Origin: Narthecium ossifragum | Lineage: Eukaryota; Streptophyta; Magnoliopsida; Dioscoreales; Nartheciaceae | Length of the DNA stretch: 64,000 nt | Direction of reading: 5' to 3' | NCBI GenBank assembly: GCA_963920575.1 | Contig: OY986969.1 | Coordinates: 3,854,001-3,918,000 of the forward strand | In this document: positions 42,681 through 53,943 of the stretch, piece after piece | Layout of the letters: the number at the start of each line of letters is the position of its first letter | How positions within the stretch are numbered: position 1 is the first letter of the stretch | The notes under the pieces: model-generated | Told to the model about the DNA's origin: nothing | Seen by the model: only the letters and a program-made list of their open reading frames with translations | Database searches by the model: none | Position numbers and translations under genes: made by a program

Positions 42681-44592
42681 CCATTCTGGGCGAGGAAGAT
42701 CGATCTCCATGGCCATGAAGATCGATCTCCCTGTGCCTGGAAGTCTCTGTCGGTGGCTTTCGAAGGACGGCCACCGCGGTGGCCGTCGCTTCCCCTGTCA
42801 TGGGAGGGAAGACTTTCCCTCCCCTCCCCCAGCTTTTTCCCGCCTTCGCCGGCTTTCCCCCGGCCTTACCCGCCCCTTCCCCTCTTCCTTTCCTCCCCTT
42901 CTTCTCTTCTTCTTCCTCACGGCTCTGTTTTCCCCTGTTCCGGCTGAGAGCTTTCGCTCGCCGTTCTTCCTCCTCCGGCCACCTTTCCGGGAGCTTGAAG
43001 GCTCGTTGGGTTCGTGGCAAGGCGAGGAAGGTCCTGGGGTAGGACTTGTGGATCGAAGCTGCGTTGAAGAGGTAGGGTTCTTCTTCTAAAACTCCGGCTG
43101 TTTGAGGGTTTTGAATTCGGGTTTTGTTTTGCTTAGATCTCCTTGTGGAGTTGTTCCTTCCCGGTTTTGAAGCCTTGAGTAGCTTCGTGGCACTGAGATC
43201 TACCAGCCCACCTAGTTTGGTGAGGTATGGTGGCGGTTTCCGGCGATGTTCCTCGCCGTCCGGCCGCCGGAGAACCCAATCATGATCGATCTCTTGGGAA
43301 GAGATCGATCTTGGTCGGGGTGGCCCAGCCCGCCCGAGTGAGAGCGATTCCCCAGGGAGGAAGATCGATCTCTTGGCGGCTGGCGCCTGTGCGTCGTGGG
43401 TCACCTAAAAGATCGATCTTCATATGGGTGGGGATCGATCTTGTTGGGGTGACCAGGACGGGTGCTCCTAGCCTCGAGGAAGATCGATCTCCATGCTATA
43501 GGAGATCGATCTCTTTCAGTGCAGAGAGGGTTTTACTTGCTTTAAGTGCTGTTTTGCCCGCGGGGCTTCGCATGCAAGTGGTTTTTACGTTTTTACCCTC
43601 GGGGTTTATCCTGTAATGGATCATGCATGAATGCTTATCGCTTTGTGGTTGAACTGGGAGGGTGATGCCTCTTAGGTGTGTAGAATAAGTGGGCTGACGG
43701 TATGCCCTTACCGCTTTGTGGTGAACCGAGGGAGTCATGGCCCTCGGGAGTGTTTAGTATAAATGGGCCGAAGGTGTGCCCTTGATGTGTTGTTTGTTTA
43801 CAGCTTTATCATACTTATCCTGCTCCGTTTTCCTGTGCATTAGACATGCTAGGATAGGTGGGGTGGGTGTTGACTCTGCTGCTTAGAGTACCGAGTGATG
43901 GTAGTCTTAACTTCGGTTGTTCCGCCAAGTGCGGAGATCCCGCTTGGAGAAGGGTGTCCTACTGGTTGCGTCGTGTCCACCCTGTGTCAGGGAATGTCGG
44001 AGTTGCCCACCCCTGAGCAGTGGCGTTATCGGAGATACGCACCTAGGACAGGAACCCTTCGGGTTATTGACGGGATTTATGGGATCCTTGGCAAGCCTCG
44101 GTACTTGGCATTAGAGTGTGTCCGGTTGCTTTACCCTTTTGTGTGTGGGAGTTATAGAGTAGGACCCTGCTGAGCTGTTGCTCATGCCTACCTGGACTGT
44201 GTTTGTTTGCAGGTGCGGGTCCCCGTTCTCCTCCGGTGCTTCCCCGTCGGCAGTCTCGTGGCAGCGGGCCGGATCCTGACCATGTCTGAGGGTCAGGATG
44301 GGTTCGTGTGTGCGTTCGCGGAGACCCCGGTGGGTAGTGTGGCTTCTTTTTGGGGACTGTGATCCCTTGTAGCTTGTTGTATTAGAACCCTGTTAACTCT
44401 TTTATTACTGTTTGTAATAAATGTTAATAGTTGTTATTTAGTAGCTTGCTTCCGCTCTTTCTCTGTGTTGTCCATCTGTTTCCGCCAGCTGGGCCTTAGT
44501 CTCAACTGCTTCCGCCAGTTGAGGCTAGTGGTTGTGGGTTTCTCACCCTCGCGGTCCCGGCCCGGTTGCGCTCTACGGGTCGGGGCGCGACA
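42680..44592 (+). repeat. LTR-like insert rich in AGATCGATCT, inside the gypsy element
   Basis: This block of about 1.9 kb separates protease from RT. Its end (GGTCGGGGCGCGACA, 44592) and body (about 43200-44350) match the reverse complement of parts of 59942-62850, so it is a copy of the same LTR family. The palindrome GATCGATC occurs about nine times between 42697 and 43510. The start is approximate and no clean target duplication was found. The long frames inside it are low-complexity. Confidence 0.6.
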
Positions 44593-44597
44593 TTTCA

Positions 44598-45306
44598 TGT
44601 GCCCTGCCACCCATGGAGAACCGCATGCACATTGTCTTCCAATTGTTGACCACATCTCCCAGCGTCTCAAGCCACTCTACTCCCAACACAACATCCAGGC
44701 CCTTCAAGGAAATCGCATACAGGGTAGTAGAAAAGTCATACCCTTGTATGTTCATCCGTACATTCGGGTGCTTCAACTGGCACATCAATCTCTCCCCATT
44801 GGCCACGCGCACGGCGAACTCCTCGACCGGTTGCACCTCAAGACCCAGGCGACTAGCAATATCTGCGTCAATGAAATTATGAGTTGATCCACTGTCAATT
44901 AATGTCATCACCTGTTGCTTTCCCATGAAAGCTATCACGCGCATAGTACGAGGCCCTGCCTGACCCGCCAAGGCATGTAAGGATATTGAAGGACTCACCA
45001 CCTCTACCTCCTAGCCGTCAATTGTGCCGTCATAACTCTCCTCTAGCTGCTCTGCTGCTGTATGGTGGAACTGATCGCTGTCATCTCCCTCCGGCTCAAT
45101 CAGGAAAGCTTGAGGTCGTTGACATTTGTGACCGGGAGTGAATCTCTCGTCACAATGAAAGCAGAGTCCTTTTTCCCTCCGCTGCCGCATCTCGTCAAAG
45201 GATAGGCGCCGGATTCCGGGTGGCGGCCGCCCCGGAGGTGCGGCAGGACGGCCACGACCAGGTGGCAATCCCGGTGCCGTACTCTGCAAGCCCCGGCCAG
45301 ACACAA
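44598..45306 (-). pseudogene. Ty3/gypsy gag C-terminus and protease
   Basis: A zinc knuckle CFHCDERFTPGHKC lies at about 45125-45170. After a stop near 45011, the protease frame follows, with LIDSGSTHNF and then GLDVVLGVEWL. It ends at MGGRAHEM where the inserted block begins. The 5' part of gag is absent. Confidence 0.82.
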
Positions 45307-47337
45307 CAGGACCGGCGATACTGATGAGTCACTAAATATTCATAATTAAACCCCTTAATTTACCTTTGTTAGGCCGAGAGTGTTTGTATTTGATAGTTTG
45401 TTAGTTGATTTCAGGTTTAATGAAGATTCAAGTTAGAAAGTACAAAAAAGGCTTGATATGCTGAAATACACTGCTCTGTCGACTGTTAGCACAATATTCA
45501 CCAGAAATTATCCTTATGGCCAAATATTTTGAAATTTGGGTGACATCTAGTAGACATCAAGACGTACAACGTTCATGTTGGACACTTTCAGAGATTCCTG
45601 ATGGATTGATAGCAGTTTTGAAGAAGATGAAGATATTTAGCTGCTGGAAGACTGGTCCGTCGACGCCTGGGAGAATATTCGCCAAATATTCTAGATAAGT
45701 CCAAATATTATAAACTCTTCGGGAGATGACAGAAGACTTCCAAATCTACATCTTTTGTGTTGGACTCATTCTCAAATTATGGACGGATTGAGCCTAGTCG
45801 CGATTGGAAGAAGCTGTCAAGGTTGAACAAGGAATCCGAGTTGCACTTGAGGTCTAACTAAACCTTGAAACCCTAATCCGGGAATTAAGATATAAAAAGG
45901 GCTTTGTGGCTGGAAAACCGAGAAGCCTCCATAGAGAGAAAAAGAGAGATTCAGATTGGAGAAGAGGAAGGAGATGCAGTGTGATCCCTAACCTTCTTCA
46001 TCAAATACATGGATCTCATCCAAAAGATGAGTGGCTAAACTCTTTACTTAGGGATCTCATGAAGCTTTAGTGTAGCTTCTTTGTATTTTCTAGTTTGATT
46101 CTTGTTATCTTTTCAAAGACATGATCCTATGAATATGGTTTTATTTTATAAAGAGTTGAGGGAACAGAGTTCCTTGACGTATTTTGAGTCCTACTTGATT
46201 GCTGTGCTTGATAGTAGAGATTCGTAGGATGATTTTAATGTCGCTTTTGTGTATGCCTTTGAGATAGTTTATGCTAAGCAAAGATAGATTGTGCTCAGGT
46301 TAAGTCCGAAGACAGTCTATGCTAAGCGAAGATAAACTATGCCGTAGGATAACATGAGCGTTCTTTTAGGGATTCATGCGAGCTTAAGAAGCCGTGATTC
46401 CATATGTCTAGATTAGAGAACAAGAGGATACTAGAGAATACAAGAGGTGAAATTAGTGTGGATTGAGTAATCCCTAGGTTTTCTCTCATTGATTTATCCC
46501 AACCTTTTCATTGCTTTTGAATTCCATATGTCTAGATTAGAGAATAAAAGGATACTAGAGAATACAAGTCTCTTTGAATGCTCTATGTGCTTCTTGGTCT
46601 TCATCATTCGAGGCTGCTTTTGAATTCCTGTTCACTGGTCGCCATTCCTCGAAAGTAACATAACTTATAAGTTATTTGCCCAAGCAGGCTTCCGCTTAGA
46701 TGCCAGCGGTTAGAGTATTTAACTCTACATTATGAGTTTTTCCTTTTTAGTTTTCTAGAAGAATTAGTGATATTTTATTGCGGTTGAAAGGCAGTCCATT
46801 CCAGCTCCCAAATACTGACTTTTCTCAACCTTTTAAGGTTAACCTTTTTTTTCCTGAGATTACCTGGGAGTCCTTTGTTTATTTAACAAGATGGCAGGGC
46901 TGGTATCTTCGATAATCTTCTGTGATTACATGTAGACTTTCTCGCAGTTTGCTTTAGAGTTTTTCTAATCACGGAGTAACAAATGTGAAGATATTGCAAG
47001 CTTTGAATTGATTGTGGATTGGATAGAAAGGGTACATAACTGCATGACCTCTGAATTTTCTTGTATTCTAGATTTGACTTGCTTCTCGGTCATGCTTTAG
47101 TAAGATAATTTGTTAGGAACGTTGAAGCTCTGTTTATTTTGTTTCCATGAACAGCAGCTTTTCATTCCTAAGTTTCAAGTTGTTGGCCAGTTTTATTTCT
47201 AGACTTCTGTTCTTGGCCATCTATTTGCCAACTGGCGGATATTGAGAGACGTTGCTTTCCCATTTTGGTTTAATGACTTCTATCTAGATGTATTTTGTTG
47301 CATGACGGTTAATATTTAGGGTTACTTTTGTACACAG
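45307..47337. other. Repeat-like spacer upstream of SEC23 exons
   Basis: No SEC23 exon was found here. A TATA-like TATAAAAAGG at 45891-45900 in an LTR-like context, a 47-bp direct duplication (46398-46444 and 46522-46569, beginning TTCCATATGTCTAGATTAGA) and repeated GCTAAGC(A/G)AAGATA phrases near 46272 and 46322 suggest old retroelement sequence. Confidence 0.45.
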
Positions 47338-50300
47338 CGGCACACTTGAGGTCAGCTGTTCAAAGGACATAAAGATTCAAGGAATAATTGGGCCTTGTAC
47401 ATCTTTGGAGAAGGTTGTACTCTTGAAAGTTTGCAAATATTTTGTTTGGATAAGCTATTTCTTTGTGACAATGTTTCAGGCTAAGCTTAAACTTGTATGT
47501 TAATTATTGTTACAATTGCAGAAAGGGGCTCAGTGTGCTGATACAGTAACAGGCCAAGGGAACACAACTTCATGGAAAATGTGTGGGCTTGATAGAAGTA
47601 CTTGTTTGACAATCTTCTTTGATGTGTCCCCAAGCGAGAAATCAAACCAATCAGGAATTGCATATCCACAATTATATGTACAGTTCCAGACAACGTAATG
47701 CACACCTTTTCTTTTGACCATTTCGTTTGTACAAATTCAGTATGTCCCAATCAGAGTCCTTTTTTTAATATGAAAACTAATTTTATTTGCTGCAGCTATC
47801 AAAACCCTGAAGGTCAAATGAAGTTAAGGGTCACAACTATCTCAAGAAAATGGGTGGATGGTTTTACCAACACAGAGGTCGCTATGATCCATGTAACCTA
47901 ATTAGTAGGAGTTCACTTTTCTAGTCTGCATTACATGTTCAGTTTGGTGGGTGCTGCCATATTCTTGTGAATTGTAACATCCTCTAGATTATTGCAGATT
48001 TGCCCGAAGATTTTTAAAGTTATATAGAGAACCTTATAAAGTATGAAATATATATAATAATGGTTTCTTTGTCAATTTAAGTGCACTTGCTATTACACAG
48101 TAATGAGATTCCATATTTCACAGTGGAAGTCGAATTATGATGCTTTAGTCAAAATTAACAATTTTAAATCATCAAGAAAGAGGAAATAAAAGTAGAGACC
48201 TGGGATTTTGAAGATAAAGAGTGGCTTGGGTTAAGTACGTTGAAACATATGAGCATACTCTAATTTCGCTCTTTTTTTTCTCTTTGGTAATTTTTGTACC
48301 TAGGACAGTGTTATTGAGGTTTTAAAGTAGCTTCAGTGTAAAGTGATGTCGCTGGAATTTCATGGGTGAGCTCAAAAGGTATCTTTGGGATGTATGGTTT
48401 GGCAGTCAGAGTATTGCTATGAAGAATGCTCTAGTTGCTCTTCTTTAGCATCTACTGTATGTATTGTTTTCTGTATCTTATACTAGCAAGCTGATGACCT
48501 CTTTCAGTAATTAGTTGTGGGCTTTGTAACTCCAAGAGAAAATATATCTATGTTTTCCTCATCATGCCTTTGTTGTTAATTCTCCTCTTTGCATGGGAGG
48601 TCAGTGATTGGTGGTGTCGGTCAACACATACCTGCACGGATCGGCTCATATCATGCCGGTAAATTACTGTAGAGTAAACATATTGACACAGACCTATGCC
48701 AATGCATGTGTTAGCTTAGAAGACCTTTGTGCCGCTAGCATGACGTCCGCGCTGAGTGTCAGCACGTATCGTGCCCACTGACGCGTCTTGGGCCCGTCGG
48801 AAACCGGCATAAAACGTGCTATAGGTGCAGCAATCCTTGTTAGAGATGATGCTAATTCTAACTATTTTGTTTGTCATTAAGCATAAGCTCAACGTAATCT
48901 ACTCATTCATTGTGATTAACTATTGCTTCCCAAAATTTATGTGTTAACCACAATACCACATCCATACTGAGCTATAAGCATTTCTGATGTGTGGTTCTGG
49001 CTTCGATTCTCATCCAGGCTATGACTTGTGCACTACTGATATATTATTGCGTAAACAGGAGCTGGGGGAAGGATTTGACCAGGAAACTGCAGCTGTTGTG
49101 CTAGCAAGATTCATCTCCTGGAAAATGGAGATGGAGGTAAGTTACTGACTTAGCAAGTCTAAAAGAATGTTATAGCAGCTTTCTTACTCGATTTCAGTAG
49201 GCTTTATTAAGCAACACAAAAGGATGAGTAGATGACAGAGAAGCATCTTTGATTTTCATGCAAGTCATAATTTGTTGTCCATCTTATATTCGTACTTATT
49301 GGGAACACGTGTGACAAACTGTTGAACTGACAAGGTAGGTTTTGTTAGCTCCTCCTCCCAACTGAATCCTCTAAGCTTCTTGCAAACCTCTATTTGCAGA
49401 ATAGGGAGGAACTTGGGACCTATTGATCGAGGCTGATCTAAACTGATAGCTGTTCATAGGAGTTGTTCATGTATGTTGTGTACTATATAATCGCTTGTGA
49501 TCCTTACCTCATAGGCTCATACAGTCAGAAAATGGCTGCATTAGTGTTTGTTACGTAATCTTCTTATGGATAGGGCTAGTGTAGACTAAAATTGGTTAAT
49601 TCACTTTTGTTTTTATTTTTGGCGACTATTCATGTAGCTTCACTACCTTATGAGAAGAAACTTCATTCTAATGGCAGGAAGAATTCGAGGCTACACGGTG
49701 GCTGGACAGATCCCTTATCCGACTTTGCTCTCGATTTGGGGATTACCGGAAAGATGATCCTTCTTCATTTACAATGAATCCTAATTTCTCAATATTTCCG
49801 CAGTTTGTGTTTAATCTGCGGCGTTCCCAGTTTGTGCAGGTAATGGAAGACAATATTATCATGAACATGAACAATCAAGTTGCATTTTCTTGACGGTTTT
49901 GATTATTATCTCATTGCAGGTTTTTAACAATTGTCCTGATGAAACTGCTTATTTCCTTATGTTGTTGAATCGGGAGAGTGTTACCAATTCCATGGTTATG
50001 ATCCAGCCTTCATTGATTTCATATTCTTTTAATGCGCCTCCTTCGCCTGCATTGTTGGACGTTGCTTCTATAGCGGCAGATCGAATACTCTTGTTCGATG
50101 CATATTTTAGTGTTGTTATCTTTCATGGAATGACAATTGCTCAGTGGCGGAACACGGGTTATCAGAATCAGCCTGAGCATCAGGTAACTTTTGAGGATTC
50201 GCTACATGTAGTTATTCTTATCAGATTATTGGAAGCTGTTCTCCTTGATCTCAATTTTTGCTCTTTTTAGTATGAATTCATCTTTTAACGAATTCGTTCC

Positions 50301-51474
50301 TATCTTACAGTTTGAGCTAAATACTGATAGGTGGTTCTTTTCAACTCACCTTATGATTATGCGATGAACCATGTCAAGTGCACGATTGTTGTGTTCCATG
50401 TTGGGCTTTAATCTAGTCTCACAACCTGTACAGAAAGTGGGATCCTGCTCTCACCAACAAATAACAAACATTGATTTGTGAGGATCTTGCTCTTGCAAAA
50501 TATTGATTTTGCACAGGGGAAATGAAGTATTAGGTTGGTACTGAGTAGGATGGCAACTTCATAGTAAAAAAGCCTTGATATTGTCAGAGTTGCGACAAAC
50601 CCACAGTATAGGCTTGCCCTTTGTAGTAGCTTTGGGTTATTCATGTGTTTTGCTACATTCGGTGGATGATAGTATTTATGAGTAGGCATGCTTTGTGATA
50701 GTGTCTCTCAGTCTCTCTTTTCTGTTTGACAGACATGTTCAAATATTCTTTTAAATATTGTTTGCATTTCCAGTGAAAATCCACCACGTTTATATAATTC
50801 TTGTTTCCTGATGTTACCAACAGGCATTTGCACAACTATTGCAAGCTCCACATGATGAATCCCGGATGATCATTAGGGATCGGTTTCCTGTTCCCAGATT
50901 AGTTATCTGCGATCAACATGGGTCTCAGGTAAGTTATTTTCGTTGAGCACATTTCTTCGTGAAACAAAACTGGAGTTCAACAGCTGCAATGAGTAAGAAT
51001 TTATCATTCAAAGATGGCCAGAAAGATTAGAACATCAAGATTCTAGTAAGACCTGTTATCCCTCAAAGATGGTCAGAAAAAATAAAAATTTGTATTTTCC
51101 TCATATGACACGAGTAATTGGTCTTACTGGAATCTTGATATTCTAAATCAGGAGCTTAAGGATTTGTGTAAATTCAAATTTTTAGTATAGAAAATTGCAA
51201 CGAAAGATGGCATGCCCTCATAAACATCGCTATCATGCAGCTCAGATTGTGCTTGAAGCCTTGAACAATATAGCAAGAACTTTGTTCCTGCTGCTGATTA
51301 TCTTGTTCATGGTTTTCTGGCCTGCAGGCTAGATTTTTGCTGGCGAAGCTGAATCCGTCTTCTACTTACAATTCTGCTCATGAAGTAGCACCAGGTTCAG
51401 ATATTATCTTCACAGATGATGTGAGCCTTCAAGTATTTATTGAGCATCTTCAGAGACTGGCTGTGCAGACATAA
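47338..51474 (+). pseudogene. SEC23: SEC23 (COPII coat GTPase-activating subunit), 5'-truncated 3' half
   Basis: Eight exons with correct GT/AG ends and matching phases: 47338-47413, 47522-47694, 47796-47877, 49059-49136, 49678-49839, 49920-50183, 50824-50928, 51328-51474 (stop). They encode about 361 residues of the Sec23 C-terminal half: the beta-sandwich ([26 protein letters not shown]), the helical domain ([17 protein letters not shown]) and the gelsolin-like domain ([32 protein letters not shown]). Sec23 with Sec24 forms the inner COPII coat on the ER and stimulates Sar1. The N-terminal zinc finger and trunk exons are not present upstream within the window, where retroelements lie. No internal lesion is seen, so it may be a recent fragment, or a gene whose first exons lie outside. 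The type given is therefore tentative. Confidence 0.85.
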
Positions 51475-51608
51475 AACCAAAATATATGAGCTTGCTCCAT
51501 ATATTTTTTTCATCTTTTCTTTGAGTTGGGAGTGATTTTTCCAGGAGTCAGTTGTTTCCAGGTTTGTGTACCCAATATGCCTTTCCTGTTCCGCCCCTCC
51601 AAATGTTC
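51475..51608 (+). other. SEC23 3' flank
   Basis: About 134 bp of apparent 3' UTR before the solo LTR. Confidence 0.4.
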
Positions 51609-51613
51609 TTGAT

Positions 51614-53943
51614 TGTAAGGGCCTTAGTGTATAATTCCGGGTTTTTATGTAAATTTGGAGGGCTTTGGCGTAGTTTCTCGTTTTGCGGGGTGTTTTCTGC
51701 AAAATACCCCTTCTAGAAGAATCCAGGCTCTCCTTTCTTTGGCTGCCAACCCGAGTGAGAGAGAGAGAGAGTGAGATCGGGGGAGAGGGAATCGAGAGCA
51801 GAGAGATCAAGAGAAGAGAGAGATCGAGAGGGCGATGGAGAGGAAGGGAGATCGCCGGCGCTGGAGAAGAAGAAGGAGAAGAGAAGAAGGGAGGAAGAAG
51901 CCGGGAGCTAGAGAAGTGGAGATCGCCGGGAAAAGTGTAGATCCGGTGAGCCTCCCGCCGGATTTCGTCTTCCTTGGCTTAGGTAAGCTTCTAGCTTCTC
52001 CATCCTTCGTTTTCCTTTGTTTTCCGTCCTTTTTGTGGGTTTTTCCGGCAGGTTTTTGTGGGAGAAGATGGGTTCCGGCGATGGGTCGCCGGAGAAGGTG
52101 TTGCGGACGGCGTTGGGGACCTCCCTCGGCGACTGCAGCGCCGAGGAAGGACCCCCGTGGTCCGGGGCATCTATCTCCGAGCCCTGTCCGACATTACCCA
52201 TGGCAGGGGATCTTTGATCCTCCTCCCTGCCATGGTTTCCGGCAAGGTTCCGGCCGGCCATTTTCCCCAGCCGTGGCTGCGCAACCTTCTTGGGGATCCT
52301 GTGCTAGGGTCAGCACACGGGTTCTCTTCTCCTTTGGCAGTTGTCTGCCAGGTGCTTGGGCACCCTGGTTTGGAGATCCGACGGAGCTCCGGCGATCTTC
52401 CTGGGGAGGATGGCGATGCTGTGCGCGTGCGCAGCTGCTGCCTTGGTGCGCAGCTGTTGCCTTGGTGCGCTGGCCGGCACCCTGTGCGCAGCCTTCCGAT
52501 GCCCATTTTCGATGTTTCTCGCGTCGTTCGACCGGCTTTTCGAGCGCAATCTATTTCTAGTAGTTTCAACTCCTTTTAGGGCCCTGCCTGATCGTTCTTG
52601 CTTTGTGTGCTTTAGACGATCGTTTGAGCGGTGGTCGAGTGGCGGAGCGCGGCGTGGACCCCCGGGCTTAGAGATCGCACGTTGACTGTCCTTTTAAGGT
52701 AGGAGTTACCTCCTAGGAAATTGTATGATTGTTTGTTATATGTTGTGTTATAATTATGTGTGATGCAATGTTGTGTATATGCTATGTTGTATGACTATAC
52801 CGCTGTGATGATGGGTGTATGCTATGTTATGAGGTGTTGGGCTAGTTGAGCCATGTACTTGCTTTATCATGCTATGGAATGTTATGCTAGCTTTTCCTGA
52901 GTTGTATGCATAAATGAGATTAATTGACCAAGTTATTGATTGATTGATTATTATATTGTGATGTTGTGTGATTTGTGCATACATGCTAGGAATGTCGGGC
53001 TGTCTTAGGACAGTGATTGTGGTTGGGTCTAGTCAGGTCCTGTAGCTAGACTAGTCAGAGTCTAGGGGATATGTCGACGGGTTGACGGATGGATTTGGAT
53101 CTCCGTATGTCGATCAAGGACTTGACTTGACCTGAGGTTTTGATCTGATTGAAGATATGACTTGAGGATGTGATCTGATTTGAGGATGTGTTGGACCTAT
53201 ACTAGTATACTGAGGCCTGTATAGAGCCTAGAGGGGTCTGGGCGAGCATTGACGGCCGGACGCGGCGACTGTGCGTGTAAGACTTACCCAGACTAGCCAG
53301 ACCATACTAGGATCAGTGAGCTAGTATAGGATGTTTTACCTATACTTGTATACTGGGGCTGGGTATAGAGTCTATAGGGGTATGGGCGAGCATTGACGGC
53401 CGGACGCGGCGACTGTGCGTGTAAGACTTACCCATACTAGCCAGACCATACCTGGGCAGTATACTAGGATAGGTGGGTGTACACCAGTGTCCTAGAGTGT
53501 GTCAGGTGACTCCTACTGGGCTTTAGAGCTCATTCGTGTTAGGTTTTGGTTTTTTTTTGTGCAGGAGGACCTATGGGTAGGCTAGAGACCAGTTCAGGCC
53601 ATGGAGGTCCTGTCTCAAGATGATGAGTCACTTTATTCTTATATCTATTTTCTTATGTATGATAAAGCATTTATATGTTGGTTATGAAACAAAATTGTAT
53701 AGTATAAATTTTGGACTGAATTATCATGTATATTATTTGAATTGTTGTGGGCGTATGTGCCCCTAGTTGTGGTGAATGGTTGTAAAGAAACAAAGAGAAA
53801 TAGTTGTGATTGAATGTTGTAATTATGTATTATATTTGATTAGAATGTTGTAATAGTGATCTCACGTCCCCGTGCCCAAGGGTCATGCCGAATTTTTTGA
53901 AGTCTTTGGGATATTTTATAATTAATTGGGGCGGGGCGTGACA
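51614..53943 (+). mobile_element. Solo LTR, 2.33 kb, with 5-bp target duplication
   Basis: Begins TGTAAGGGCC and ends GGGGCGTGACA, with perfect TTGAT duplications at 51609-51613 and 53944-53948. There is no internal region, so it is a solo LTR produced by recombination. GA-rich and GC-rich parts give spurious frames. The ending resembles LTRs whose next bases would be a tRNA-Met primer site. Confidence 0.88.

Larger units (their letters stand above)
38997..45306 (-). mobile_element. Degenerate Ty3/gypsy chromovirus, minus strand
   Basis: Reading from 45306 down: gag zinc knuckle, protease, an inserted LTR-like block (about 42680-44592), RT, RNase H, integrase with chromodomain, then 39370-38997, which probably belongs to its 3' terminal region. 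That last part contains a 29-bp direct repeat (TTAATTAACTAGGACTCAATCATTA) near 39292-39350. Complete LTR ends and target duplications were not resolved. Confidence 0.85.

Noticed and set aside
42670..43404. Long minus-strand frame in the gypsy insert
   Set aside because: Glu/Lys/Arg-rich low complexity inside an LTR-like block; the GATCGATC repeats create the reading frame.
51835..52685. Several long overlapping frames in the solo LTR
   Set aside because: They lie wholly within a defined solo LTR and are GC-rich by-products.
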